Shown here: piece after piece, positions 1 to 6,229 of the stretch
Numbering within the stretch: the first letter of the stretch is position 1
How the letters are laid out: every line of letters starts with the position of its first letter
Source: Prevotellaceae bacterium
GTDB taxonomy: Bacteria; Bacteroidota; Bacteroidia; Bacteroidales; UBA932
Assembly: GCA_031254635.1 (NCBI GenBank)
Contig: JAIRUB010000108.1
Location: forward strand, 1-11,768
Reading direction: 5' to 3'
DNA length: 11,768 bases
Made by a program: the position numbers and the translations under genes
Notes under the pieces: generated by a model
The model's database searches: none
What the model saw: the letters and a program-made list of their open reading frames with translations, nothing else
What the model was told of the DNA's origin: nothing

Positions 1-192
1 GCGTATAATATCAATTTTTTCGCCGGCATTATACGTGTTTTCCAAGATTTTTCCGTTTTCTAAATTGCGCATTTTTACTTTTACAAAAGCGCCGCCCTTA
101 CCGGGTTTTACATGCTGAAACCATACAATGGAACAAGGTTTTCCATTATAATCAATACAAAGTCCGTTTTTAAAATCTGCTGTTGTTGCCAT
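1..192 (-). CDS. efp: Elongation factor P, N-terminal part (runs off the left edge)
   Basis: Reading leftward from the ATG at 192, 64 codons are open to the window edge and encode the KOW-like N-terminal domain of elongation factor P. EF-P binds ribosomes stalled on polyproline stretches and speeds peptide bond formation. The diagnostic loop KPGKGGAF is present at residues 29-36. Lys32 aligns with the loop-tip lysine (Lys34 in E. coli) that is modified in many bacteria. The sequence before it (DFKNGLCIDYNGKPC) and after it (VKVKMRNLENG) also fits the family. The remaining two domains lie outside the window. The gene sits downstream of the RRM gene on the same strand, but a terminator separates them. 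No good TAnnTTTG promoter is visible before it, so how it is transcribed is unclear. Confidence 0.95.
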   Translation of the reverse strand, partial: MATTADFKNGLCIDYNGKPCSIVWFQHVKPGKGGAFVKVKMRNLENGKILENTYNAGEKIDIIR

Positions 193-202
193 ATTATATT
201 CC

Positions 203-230
203 TAATTCGTAATTCTTAATTTGTAATTTA
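203..230. repeat. Four imperfect 7-bp repeats (TAATTNN) between efp and the RRM gene
   Basis: Four consecutive heptamers, TAATTCG, TAATTCT, TAATTTG and TAATTTA, lie 10 bp upstream of the efp start codon. Read on the other strand they carry the GAATTA core that also makes up the perfect heptamer tract at 1898-1918. The copies are partly decayed. They look like a simple intergenic tandem repeat; no function is evident. Confidence 0.7.
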
Positions 231-234
231 AAAT

Positions 235-262
235 AAGCCGCTCCATTTGACCGGAACGGCTT
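235..262 (-). terminator. Stem-loop terminator of the RRM gene
   Basis: On the minus strand AAGCCGTTCC pairs with GGAGCGGCTT to give a 10-bp stem (one G-U pair) around an 8-base loop, followed by ATTTTAAATT. Read on the plus strand the G-U becomes a C-A mismatch, so the structure suits leftward transcription. It lies 26 bp past the stop codon of the RRM gene and upstream of efp, so it probably ends the RRM transcript. The U-tract is short, so termination may be partial. Confidence 0.7.
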
Positions 263-273
263 AGATTTGCTAT

Positions 274-291
274 ATAAAACAATTGTTTTAT
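274..291. other. Perfect 18-bp palindrome over the RRM gene stop codon
   Basis: ATAAAACAATTGTTTTAT is a perfect inverted repeat with no spacer. It covers the TAA stop (288-290, minus strand) of the RRM gene and lies 11 bp before the terminator stem. As RNA it could form only a weak 7-bp AU-rich hairpin with an AAUU loop. As DNA it has the symmetry of a dimeric-protein operator, but no regulator is suggested by the context. Confidence 0.55.
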
Positions 292-542
292 TGGCGTTCT
301 ACACGTTCACGAGCTATTGCTACGTTGATGGTACGGCCTTGTTGTTCTGAGCCGTTCAAGGCATTGATAGCAGCATTAGCTTCGGCTTCATTCGACATTT
401 CAACAAAGCCGTAGCCTCTTGAGCGGCGAGTGTCGCGATTAGTAATAATACGTGCTGAAGTTACTTCTCCGTAAGCTTCAAACAACTGTTTTAAGTCCTC
501 GCTGGTAGTCTTAAAACTTAAACTGGATACAAAAATGTTCAT
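288..542 (-). CDS. Small RNA-binding protein with a single RRM domain
   Basis: This 84-residue protein is almost entirely one RNA recognition motif (RRM, RNP-1 type), expected to bind single-stranded RNA on its beta-sheet face. The RNP2 strand is residues 3-8 (IFVSSL) and RNP1 is residues 42-49 (RGYGFVEM). The RNA-stacking aromatics Phe4, Tyr44 and Phe46 are all kept. RNP2 has Ser-Ser where Gly-Asn is common, and RNP1 ends in Met rather than an aromatic residue. There is no glycine-rich tail. Short single-RRM proteins are common in Bacteroidota and act in post-transcriptional control. The gene is monocistronic: a good promoter lies about 65 bp upstream and a terminator follows. The start is the only ATG that keeps the whole first beta-strand; it has no Shine-Dalgarno sequence, as is usual in this phylum. 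Confidence 0.93.
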   Translation of the reverse strand: MNIFVSSLSFKTTSEDLKQLFEAYGEVTSARIITNRDTRRSRGYGFVEMSNEAEANAAINALNGSEQQGRTINVAIARERVERQ

Positions 543-606
543 GGAGCAAAAATAAAAAAATTAATAAAAAGGTTTGTACTTTGAGTTTTTAAGTTCAAAT
601 ATTTTA

Positions 607-636
607 CAAAGATACGAAAATTAATTGAAATACAAA
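607..636 (-). promoter_or_regulatory. Promoter of the RRM gene (TTTG-N18-TATCTTTG)
   Basis: On the minus strand the -33 element TTTG (633-636) is followed after 18 bp by TATCTTTG (607-614), a perfect match to the Bacteroidota -7 consensus TAnnTTTG. Transcription would begin near position 600, giving a 5' leader of roughly 60 nt that is very AU-rich. Confidence 0.75.
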
Positions 637-659
637 TTTTTGCGTCTTTTTATTTTTTG

Positions 660-732
660 AGCGGGAAACGAGGTTCGAACTCGCGACCCTCAGCTTGGGA
701 AGCTGATGCTCTGCCAACTGAGCTACTCCCGC
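660..732 (-). tRNA. tRNA-Gly, anticodon CCC
   Basis: The minus strand folds into a complete 73-nt cloverleaf. The acceptor stem is GCGGGAG/TTCCCGC with a terminal G-U pair, the D arm is GCTC...GAGC, and the anticodon stem TCAGC/GCTGA carries the loop TTCCCAA. That places CCC at positions 34-36, which reads GGG codons as glycine. The T arm is GCGAG-TTCGAAC-CTCGT with the usual TTCGA core. The discriminator base is T and the CCA end is not encoded, so it must be added after transcription. It is transcribed alone from its own promoter at 745-776. Confidence 0.97.
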
Positions 733-744
733 CTTTTAGTGCTG

Positions 745-776
745 CAAATGTAGTCATTTCATAGCATTATACCAAA
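745..776 (-). promoter_or_regulatory. Promoter of tRNA-Gly(CCC) (TTTG-N20-TACATTTG)
   Basis: On the minus strand TTTG (773-776) is followed after 20 bp by TACATTTG (745-752), again a perfect TAnnTTTG -7 element. It lies 12 bp before the first base of the mature tRNA, so the 5' leader trimmed by RNase P would be very short. Confidence 0.75.
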
Positions 777-824
777 TTTAACAAGGACTTAATTTTGAGC
801 CGTCAATAAATCGTTGAATTTTGC

Positions 825-832
825 TACCTTTG
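825..832 (+). promoter_or_regulatory. -7 promoter element TACCTTTG of the flippase-like gene
   Basis: TACCTTTG is a perfect TAnnTTTG match, 23 bp before the ATG at 856. No TTTG lies at the right distance upstream; the nearest, at 794-797, is 27 bp away, so the -33 part is weak. The element lies inside the extended reading frame that opens with a TTG at 814, which argues that translation really starts at 856. Confidence 0.6.
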
Positions 833-855
833 TAGGATATTTATTTTTGACCCTG

Positions 856-1899
856 ATGGCAAACCTTCAGCAGCAAGCTCGCCCTATACGCATTATTATC
901 CCCATTGTTATTGGTTTGGGCGCGGTAACTTTTTTTTGTTATAAAGATTTTGATATCAATGCTTTTCATCGCCTCACCTTTAGCTGGAGGTCGGCTTTTT
1001 GGTTACTGATGGCAGTAGTTTTTATGGCCGGGCGCGATTTTGGCTATATGTGGCGTCTGCGTTTACTTTGTGGACAACGAATTAACTGGAAACAAGCATT
1101 TAGTGTCATCATGCTCTGGGAGTTTACCTCGGCCGTTACCCCCTTTGCGGTGGGAGGCACCAGCGTAGCGGTAGTTTTTGTGCATAAAGAAGGCGAAACA
1201 GTAGGGCGCAGCTCTGCTGCTGTGATGCTTACCTCCTTGTTGGATGAGTTCTACTTTGTATTAATGTTTCCCTTGCTCTTGCTAATAGTCGGTTCGCACG
1301 ATTTGTTTCAGGTTAATTCCAACTCCATAACCAACAGCCTGCTTTTGCTGTCGTGGATAGGTTATTCGTTAAAATTGGCCTGGGTACTTTTACTCTCTTA
1401 TGGAATTTTTGTTAACCCAAAGGTTATAAGCAAGTTGGTAGTAAGTATCTTTAAATTGCCCATCCTGCGGCATTGGAAAGCAGGCGCTGAAAAGGCAGGC
1501 GTAGATATAATTGTTAGTTCCCGCGAATTTAAGCAACAATCGCTGATGTTTTGGGCTAAAGCGTTCTTGTCAACCTTTATATCTTGGACTTCGCGCTATT
1601 TCGTGATTAATGCCATTTTTATGGCCTTTTTCGTAATCAACGACCATTTTTTACTCTTTGCGCGCCATTTGGTGATGTGGTTAGTTTTATTGGTGATGCC
1701 CACGCCCGGAGGTAGCGGTTTTGCAGAATTAATTTTCAAAAGTTTTATGGGCAGTTTTATTCCCTATTCGGGCCTCACCTATGGATTTGCACTCCTGTGG
1801 CGACTGATTAGCTACTATCCCTATCTGATAATAGGCGTTATTATATTTCCGCGGTGGATTGTTACTAAGTTTAGACAAAAAATAGAAAATAAATCTTGA
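856..1899 (+). CDS. Flippase-like integral membrane protein (UPF0104 / lysylphosphatidylglycerol synthase TM-domain family)
   Basis: This 347-residue protein is a very hydrophobic polytopic membrane protein of about eight segments, the first near residues 10-28. It contains the family signature PTPGGSGFAE (residues 282-291) and, earlier, a segment with conserved Gly and charged residues around TPFAVGGTS...EGETVGRSS...LLDEF. Members include the membrane half of MprF/LPG synthase and flippase-like proteins; they move or modify lipids in the inner membrane. There is no soluble aminoacyl-transferase domain, so lysyl-PG synthesis itself is not supported and the substrate is unknown. The frame is open from a TTG at 814, but I chose the ATG at 856 because the promoter element at 825-832 lies after that TTG. 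The next gene follows after 3 bp and is probably co-transcribed. Confidence 0.85.
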   Translation: MANLQQQARPIRIIIPIVIGLGAVTFFCYKDFDINAFHRLTFSWRSAFWLLMAVVFMAGRDFGYMWRLRLLCGQRINWKQAFSVIMLWEFTSAVTPFAVGGTSVAVVFVHKEGETVGRSSAAVMLTSLLDEFYFVLMFPLLLLIVGSHDLFQVNSNSITNSLLLLSWIGYSLKLAWVLLLSYGIFVNPKVISKLVVSIFKLPILRHWKAGAEKAGVDIIVSSREFKQQSLMFWAKAFLSTFISWTSRYFVINAIFMAFFVINDHFLLFARHLVMWLVLLVMPTPGGSGFAELIFKSFMGSFIPYSGLTYGFALLWRLISYYPYLIIGVIIFPRWIVTKFRQKIENKS

Positions 1900-1918
1900 A
1901 TTATGAATTATGAATTAT
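1898..1918 (+). repeat. Three perfect 7-bp repeats (GAATTAT) spanning a stop-start junction
   Basis: GAATTAT is repeated three times without change. The tract begins inside the TGA stop of the flippase-like gene and supplies the ATG at 1903 that starts the next gene, plus an out-of-frame ATG at 1910. The heptamer core matches the decayed tract at 203-230 read on the other strand. Confidence 0.85.
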
Positions 1919-3147
1919 TTATGGCGCGGCGTATGGCCGGAAAAACGGCATCGGGCAGCCGCTTGTCGAAACTGATGACGCATATAGCTGTAGTAAGCGT
2001 GGCATTAAGTATAGCCGTGATGATTGTTGCCATAGCAGTACTTGCAGGCTTTCAGAACGAAATACGGAAGAAAGCTGTAGACCTTACTGGACATATTATA
2101 TTAACCAACTACGATTCGAATATTTCTTTTGAAGCTGCCCCGATAAATATTACACAGGCCAGTATTCCCGAATTGTTGAAAATAAAAGGTGTGCTTACTG
2201 TTCGTCCTACGGCCACCAAAGGAGGGATTATAAAAACTACGGATGAGGTGCAGGGCGCCATACTGAAAGGAATAGAGGCCAATGCACCCATATCATCTTT
2301 TGCCGATTATTTAGTAGAAGGCGAACTACCAGTGTTCAGCGATTCAACTACTTCTAACCAGGTTTTGGTGCCTCTATCGTTAGCTAAACGCTTACTGCTG
2401 AAAGTGGGGGAAAGCTTTGCTATGTATTTTATTCAGGAGCCTCCGCGAGTTCGTAATTTTGTAATCAGTGGCCTATATAATGCACCATTTGATAATGTCT
2501 CAGATGCGCTTATCTTAGCCGACATAAGGCATATCCGCCGCCTAAACAACTGGACAAGTGAGCAGGTTGGCGCGGTGGAAATTTTTATTGATGATATAAA
2601 CCGCTTGCAGCCCATAACCGAAGAAATAGACGAACTCATGGCTTATACGATTACTGATGAGGGGCGGAGGCTGAAAGTGCAAACGGTAGCCGACCTTTAT
2701 ATGCAACTTTTCGACTGGTTAAATTTGTTAGATATGAATGTGGTGGTTATTTTGGTGCTAATGCTATTGGTAGCGGGTTTCAACATGATTTCCGGTTTAT
2801 TGATTTTAGTATTTGAGAAAACAGCGATGATTGGATTAGTTAAGGCCATAGGAATGCGTAATGCCGGTGTGCAGCGCATTTTTTTGTACAGGGCAGCCTT
2901 TGTAGCATTGAAAGGGATGTTCTGGGGTAATATTATAGCTATAGGTTTTTGCCTGCTGCAATATTACTTCCACTTGGTTCCTTTAGACCCTGCTAATTAT
3001 TATATGGATTATGTTCCGGTATCCATAGGTGTTTGGCCGCTTGTAGCTGTCAATATATTTGGATTTATAGGCATAACCTTGCTCTTAGCCTTGCCGGTAT
3101 TAGTGATTTCGCGTATCAGCCCTGACAAAACAATAAAAAGTGAGTAA
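1903..3147 (+). CDS. FtsX-like ABC transporter permease, LolC/LolE type (lipoprotein release)
   Basis: The 414-residue protein has the LolC/LolE layout. A cytoplasmic N-terminus (MNYELFMARRMAGK) leads into membrane helix 1 (about 28-49), then a large MacB-like periplasmic domain (about 50-275). Three more helices follow (about 278-304, 330-352 and 376-402), and the tail is ISRISPDKTIKSE. The loop after helix 2 carries the coupling-helix sequence MIGLVKAIGM (309-318), where the ATPase docks. LolCDE pulls outer-membrane-bound lipoproteins out of the inner membrane. The domain LDPANYYMDYVPVSI before the last helix is also typical of LolC/E. No ATP-binding partner (LolD) is present in the window, so it must be encoded elsewhere. 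ATG 1903 is preferred because its N-terminal residues fit the family; ATG 1921 is an in-frame alternative. LolC and LolE cannot be told apart here. Confidence 0.9.
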   Translation: MNYELFMARRMAGKTASGSRLSKLMTHIAVVSVALSIAVMIVAIAVLAGFQNEIRKKAVDLTGHIILTNYDSNISFEAAPINITQASIPELLKIKGVLTVRPTATKGGIIKTTDEVQGAILKGIEANAPISSFADYLVEGELPVFSDSTTSNQVLVPLSLAKRLLLKVGESFAMYFIQEPPRVRNFVISGLYNAPFDNVSDALILADIRHIRRLNNWTSEQVGAVEIFIDDINRLQPITEEIDELMAYTITDEGRRLKVQTVADLYMQLFDWLNLLDMNVVVILVLMLLVAGFNMISGLLILVFEKTAMIGLVKAIGMRNAGVQRIFLYRAAFVALKGMFWGNIIAIGFCLLQYYFHLVPLDPANYYMDYVPVSIGVWPLVAVNIFGFIGITLLLALPVLVISRISPDKTIKSE

Positions 3148-3252
3148 AATTATATTGTCTAATTATTTGAATATTAATGTAGAATATATAAATAGAACTT
3201 TAAATCTTTATATCATAATTGTACATCGCATATCCCTTAATCTCCCAATCTC

Positions 3253-3789
3253 TTAGTCCCCATATTTTCTGCTAATATAAGTCCTCATTCCCTGCAACTG
3301 TTTGCGTAATATGCCACCTTCCAATGTGTTGTTCAAAAAATCGGAATGATAATAATCCTGAAAATATAATGCTTCAATGGCCTGCTTCACTTCATCGTCG
3401 TTTTTTGGGAAGCCTTCGCGCTCTGTATCAACCATTACCTGCACCATTGCCTGCATTTGAACAAGCAGGGTATCGCTGACAAATAATGCCTCTACTTCTT
3501 CAAATACAGCTAAATAAATTGGTTGCACCAAAGTATCGAAAGAGGCATCGTGGCGGAATTTGAACGCTACCTCATCATATATTTTCAACAAGGTACGATA
3601 TTGGTGGGTAATTTCCGCTAAGGCCTCACAAGATTTATCTATCTTATTATCAGCCGAATAATTTTCATATTCTTGCGACGCTTCTTGTAATTTACTATAA
3701 GTCAAAGAGAAAGCATCAATATAGCCATCTTGCTGTGCATAAAGGACTAATGATGATAAGATAAATATTATACTAATAGCTATTTTCAT
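3253..3789 (-). CDS. Secreted protein of unknown function
   Basis: I do not recognise this 178-residue protein. It begins with a clear Sec signal peptide: Lys2, a hydrophobic stretch to about residue 17, and a likely cut after LYA (residue 18). There is no lipobox cysteine, so the mature protein should be free in the periplasm or exported. The mature part looks largely alpha-helical and acidic, with only one cysteine (CEALAEI region), so no disulfide within a chain. It ends GGILRKQLQGMRTYISRKYGD. It stands alone on the minus strand, converging with the LolE-type gene (105 bp apart, no convincing terminator between them). It is divergent from the anchored protein gene at 3871. A TAnnTTTG element lies 20 bp before its ATG. 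Confidence 0.75.
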   Translation of the reverse strand: MKIAISIIFILSSLVLYAQQDGYIDAFSLTYSKLQEASQEYENYSADNKIDKSCEALAEITHQYRTLLKIYDEVAFKFRHDASFDTLVQPIYLAVFEEVEALFVSDTLLVQMQAMVQVMVDTEREGFPKNDDEVKQAIEALYFQDYYHSDFLNNTLEGGILRKQLQGMRTYISRKYGD

Positions 3790-3808
3790 TTATTCATTCT
3801 TTAGACTG

Positions 3809-3816
3809 CAAATTTA
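3809..3816 (-). promoter_or_regulatory. -7 promoter element TAAATTTG of the secreted-protein gene
   Basis: The minus strand reads TAAATTTG, matching TAnnTTTG, 19 bp upstream of the ATG at 3789. No TTTG is found at the usual -33 distance, so only half of the promoter is recognisable. It lies back to back with the plus-strand element at 3828-3835. Confidence 0.5.
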
Positions 3817-3827
3817 TAAAAAATTCT

Positions 3828-3835
3828 TACATTTG
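3828..3835 (+). promoter_or_regulatory. -7 promoter element TACATTTG of the 3871 operon
   Basis: TACATTTG is a perfect TAnnTTTG element 35 bp before the ATG at 3871. It would start transcription near 3841 and give a leader of about 30 nt. The -33 position has no clear TTTG. It is probably the promoter of the long plus-strand run that follows. Confidence 0.6.
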
Positions 3836-3870
3836 TTGGTTTTTTAGAATCATTTTTGGGGACGACTAAC

Positions 3871-5991
3871 ATGAATAAAAGGCGGATAATCATTATTTTC
3901 AGCATCGGCATATTGGCTTGTCTGGGAGGAGCGTTTTGGCTACTACGCAGCCATCAGCCTGATAAACAAACAGCAAGCATAGCCACTATAGAAGCTATAC
4001 CTTATGATGCTATATTTATTGTCAAATTCAAAGAACTTTCGTTGATTGACAGACAAATTGCCGACAGCGCTGCCGTTTGGGAAGGCTTTATTACAAGCCC
4101 TGCCCCGCTTTCGGTATGGCTGAACAACACTGTTGCTTTATTAAATGATGAAACGGTTTCCGTGATACTAAGTTCACAGGCCTCCATTTCCGCTCATCCG
4201 TCGGGGAAAAATGATGTAGCATTGCTCTGCTGCGTGGCATTGCCCTCGACCATAGATGCTGTCAATTGGGAACAGTTTCTTAACCGTTATGGGCAACCGC
4301 TGGGCGTTACAACATACCACGATACCAAAATATACTCCCTGCGTTTCGACAATGAAATGCTCTATTTTGCATACGCAAAAGGCATAGCACTTATCTGTTC
4401 TTCTAATACTTTGCTACAATCGGCTATACGTCAAAGATATAGCGGAGAATCACTGATGCGGCACAATGCCCATTTTGCTACCGTAGTTGAGAGTTTTGGG
4501 AACAATATAGATGTAGGTATATGTATTAACCACAGAGAGCTCAACCGCCTGCTAAATAACATAGAGAACAAGCCGGGAACCAATATCAATCAGTTTCTGA
4601 TACAGTGCAGCAACTGGACTGTTTTAGACGGCAGGATAAATCCTCAACTTATACAACTCAGCGGATTTTCTTTCCCTTCATTAACCAATAACAAATTCCT
4701 TTCCATATTGCTAAATCAAAGCAACAGCAATGTTGAGGCTTGGGAGGCTTTGCCCGTGAATACTACTTTTTTGCTCAGCTTTACCTTAAGTGATGCTCAA
4801 CATTTTTTGGATGATTACGCCGATTATCTCGAAAAATATAAGGAACTGAACAATTACAAAAAAAGAAGCAATGAATTTGACGATACCCTTAAATATAGTA
4901 AATCAATTGATTTATTTACTTCTTTATTTCCTGCAGAAATTGCCCTCGCACACCTCACTTACGGCAGCGATAACTACCAGGTATCAATGCTCAGGAGCAA
5001 TAATCAAAAATACGCCTTAGAAAAATTGCAAAACTTGTCGAAGCAACGCAAGCAAACTTTCATTGAATCGCAGGAAAAGATTGATGAGCGAACAGTTACC
5101 GTTTACCGGCATCCGGCCAGCGGCTTGTTGGGAATAATAATCGATACCGTACTTTTTAAAGGAAATGACAAATATTTTACCCTTAATGACAATTTTTTCT
5201 ATTTTTCGGACAATATTGATGTCTTAAAAAAATTGGCTAAAATTTCTACGAAAAATTCATTAAAAAAACAGTTACAGCAAACTAAAGCTTACGACTGTCT
5301 TAGCAATAACGCCGGCATCTTGTTGCTGTCGCGTACTCCGCAACGTGCCGACAATGCACTATTGGGAATTTTAAATAAGCAGGTTCAAAATAATTTCAAA
5401 AAAGCAGCCGATAAATATGCATACAATGTACATGCATTACAATTACGTCCTGATAACGATAAGTTTTTTGTAAACTTCTTTATGTATTTCTCTACTGAAG
5501 TACAAGAACCTGAGCCGGCCATTTTAACGGGAAGCAAGGAAACACCTGTAACCCCTGCAACACACACAACACCGAGTAAACCATCGGCCAATAAGTTGTC
5601 GGAAGTTATGCGGGTAGAAGTCATTAATCACTATACAAAAGAAAAAGAATCGTTCATTCAATACAACGACAACAGCATTGCCTTGCAATCAAAGGCAGGA
5701 AAACTGTTGTGGCGAAAGAAATTCTCTGCTCCGATTACAGGCTCCGTAATACAAATAGATTATCTGAACAATAAAAAGTTGCAATGTTTATTCGTAGCAG
5801 CGGGGAAATTATATTTGTATGACCGTAACGGAAATGTGGTAAAACCCTTCCCTGTTACTTTACAATCGGCCGTAAAATTAGTTTCCGGCAGCACTACTGT
5901 AGTGCAAAAGCAACCGCCGACGCTTAAAATTTCTAAGGACGGGAAAACCACTATTATTTACCTAAACAACGGAAAAGTAGAACACAAATAG
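3871..5991 (+). CDS. Membrane-anchored DUF3352-like protein with a C-terminal propeller-like segment
   Basis: The 706-residue protein has an N-terminal membrane anchor (residues 6-25, after MNKRR) and is otherwise exported. Residues about 35-540 resemble the DUF3352-type proteins of Bacteroidota, with repeated FIVKFKEL / ALPVNTTFLLSFTL-like strand units and no visible enzyme motif. A Pro/Thr/Ser-rich linker (about 543-575) leads to a C-terminal part with beta-propeller-like blades: SFIQYNDNSIALQ, GKLLWRKKF, KLYLYDRNGNVVKPFPV. A short ILAC motif at 14-17 loosely resembles a lipobox, but the hydrophobic stretch continues past the Cys, so a transmembrane anchor is more likely. The frame extends five codons up to a TTG at 3856; ATG 3871 is preferred because it puts the basic residues directly before the anchor. 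It is the first gene of a tightly packed operon. The biological role is unknown and the DUF3352 assignment is from memory of the family. Confidence 0.75.
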   Translation: MNKRRIIIIFSIGILACLGGAFWLLRSHQPDKQTASIATIEAIPYDAIFIVKFKELSLIDRQIADSAAVWEGFITSPAPLSVWLNNTVALLNDETVSVILSSQASISAHPSGKNDVALLCCVALPSTIDAVNWEQFLNRYGQPLGVTTYHDTKIYSLRFDNEMLYFAYAKGIALICSSNTLLQSAIRQRYSGESLMRHNAHFATVVESFGNNIDVGICINHRELNRLLNNIENKPGTNINQFLIQCSNWTVLDGRINPQLIQLSGFSFPSLTNNKFLSILLNQSNSNVEAWEALPVNTTFLLSFTLSDAQHFLDDYADYLEKYKELNNYKKRSNEFDDTLKYSKSIDLFTSLFPAEIALAHLTYGSDNYQVSMLRSNNQKYALEKLQNLSKQRKQTFIESQEKIDERTVTVYRHPASGLLGIIIDTVLFKGNDKYFTLNDNFFYFSDNIDVLKKLAKISTKNSLKKQLQQTKAYDCLSNNAGILLLSRTPQRADNALLGILNKQVQNNFKKAADKYAYNVHALQLRPDNDKFFVNFFMYFSTEVQEPEPAILTGSKETPVTPATHTTPSKPSANKLSEVMRVEVINHYTKEKESFIQYNDNSIALQSKAGKLLWRKKFSAPITGSVIQIDYLNNKKLQCLFVAAGKLYLYDRNGNVVKPFPVTLQSAVKLVSGSTTVVQKQPPTLKISKDGKTTIIYLNNGKVEHK

Positions 5992-5995
5992 CGAT

Positions 5996-6229
5996 ATGAA
6001 AGTACTACTCATCATACTTCTGAGTATCTTAGTCCTCCAATGGTTGGTGAAACGATTGATGCCTTATTTGATACTGCGGTTTGTACAACGCCACGTTGGC
6101 AAGCAGTTCGGCTCAAGGCCTTCTGCTGCTAAAAAAGAAGGCAAGGTATATGTCAACCGTACAATTACTACCGAAAAGAAGATTGATAAAAATTTGGGAG
6201 AATACGTTGAATATGAAGAAATAACATGA
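5996..6229 (+). CDS. DUF4834 family small membrane protein
   Basis: This 77-residue protein has one N-terminal membrane helix (about residues 3-19), a basic cytoplasmic stretch and the C-terminal motif GEYVEYEEI. That motif, with the KKIDKNLGEY lead-in, is typical of the DUF4834 family, which is confined to Bacteroidota and has no known function. The gene starts 4 bp after the previous stop. Its TGA overlaps the ATG of the following ABC exporter gene (ATGA at 6226-6229), so translation of the two is probably coupled. Confidence 0.85.
   Translation: MKVLLIILLSILVLQWLVKRLMPYLILRFVQRHVGKQFGSRPSAAKKEGKVYVNRTITTEKKIDKNLGEYVEYEEIT

Noticed and set aside
547..554. TATTTTTG on the minus strand, matching TAnnTTTG
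   Set aside because: It is only 4 bp before the ATG of the RRM gene, so a transcript from it would lack the start codon; the element at 607-614 is well placed.
660..732. tRNA gene as an integration site for a mobile element
   Set aside because: No integrase, no direct repeat of the tRNA 3' end and no change in gene character are seen on either side.
3186..3213. ATATAAA/TTTATAT inverted repeat between the convergent genes as a two-way terminator
   Set aside because: Seven A-T pairs with a 14-base loop are too weak to be a convincing terminator in such AT-rich DNA.
3856..3870. Five-codon N-terminal extension of the DUF3352-like protein from a TTG
   Set aside because: The ATG at 3871 gives a standard basic N-terminus before the membrane anchor and a suitable leader after the promoter element; the TTG adds only GTTN-type residues.
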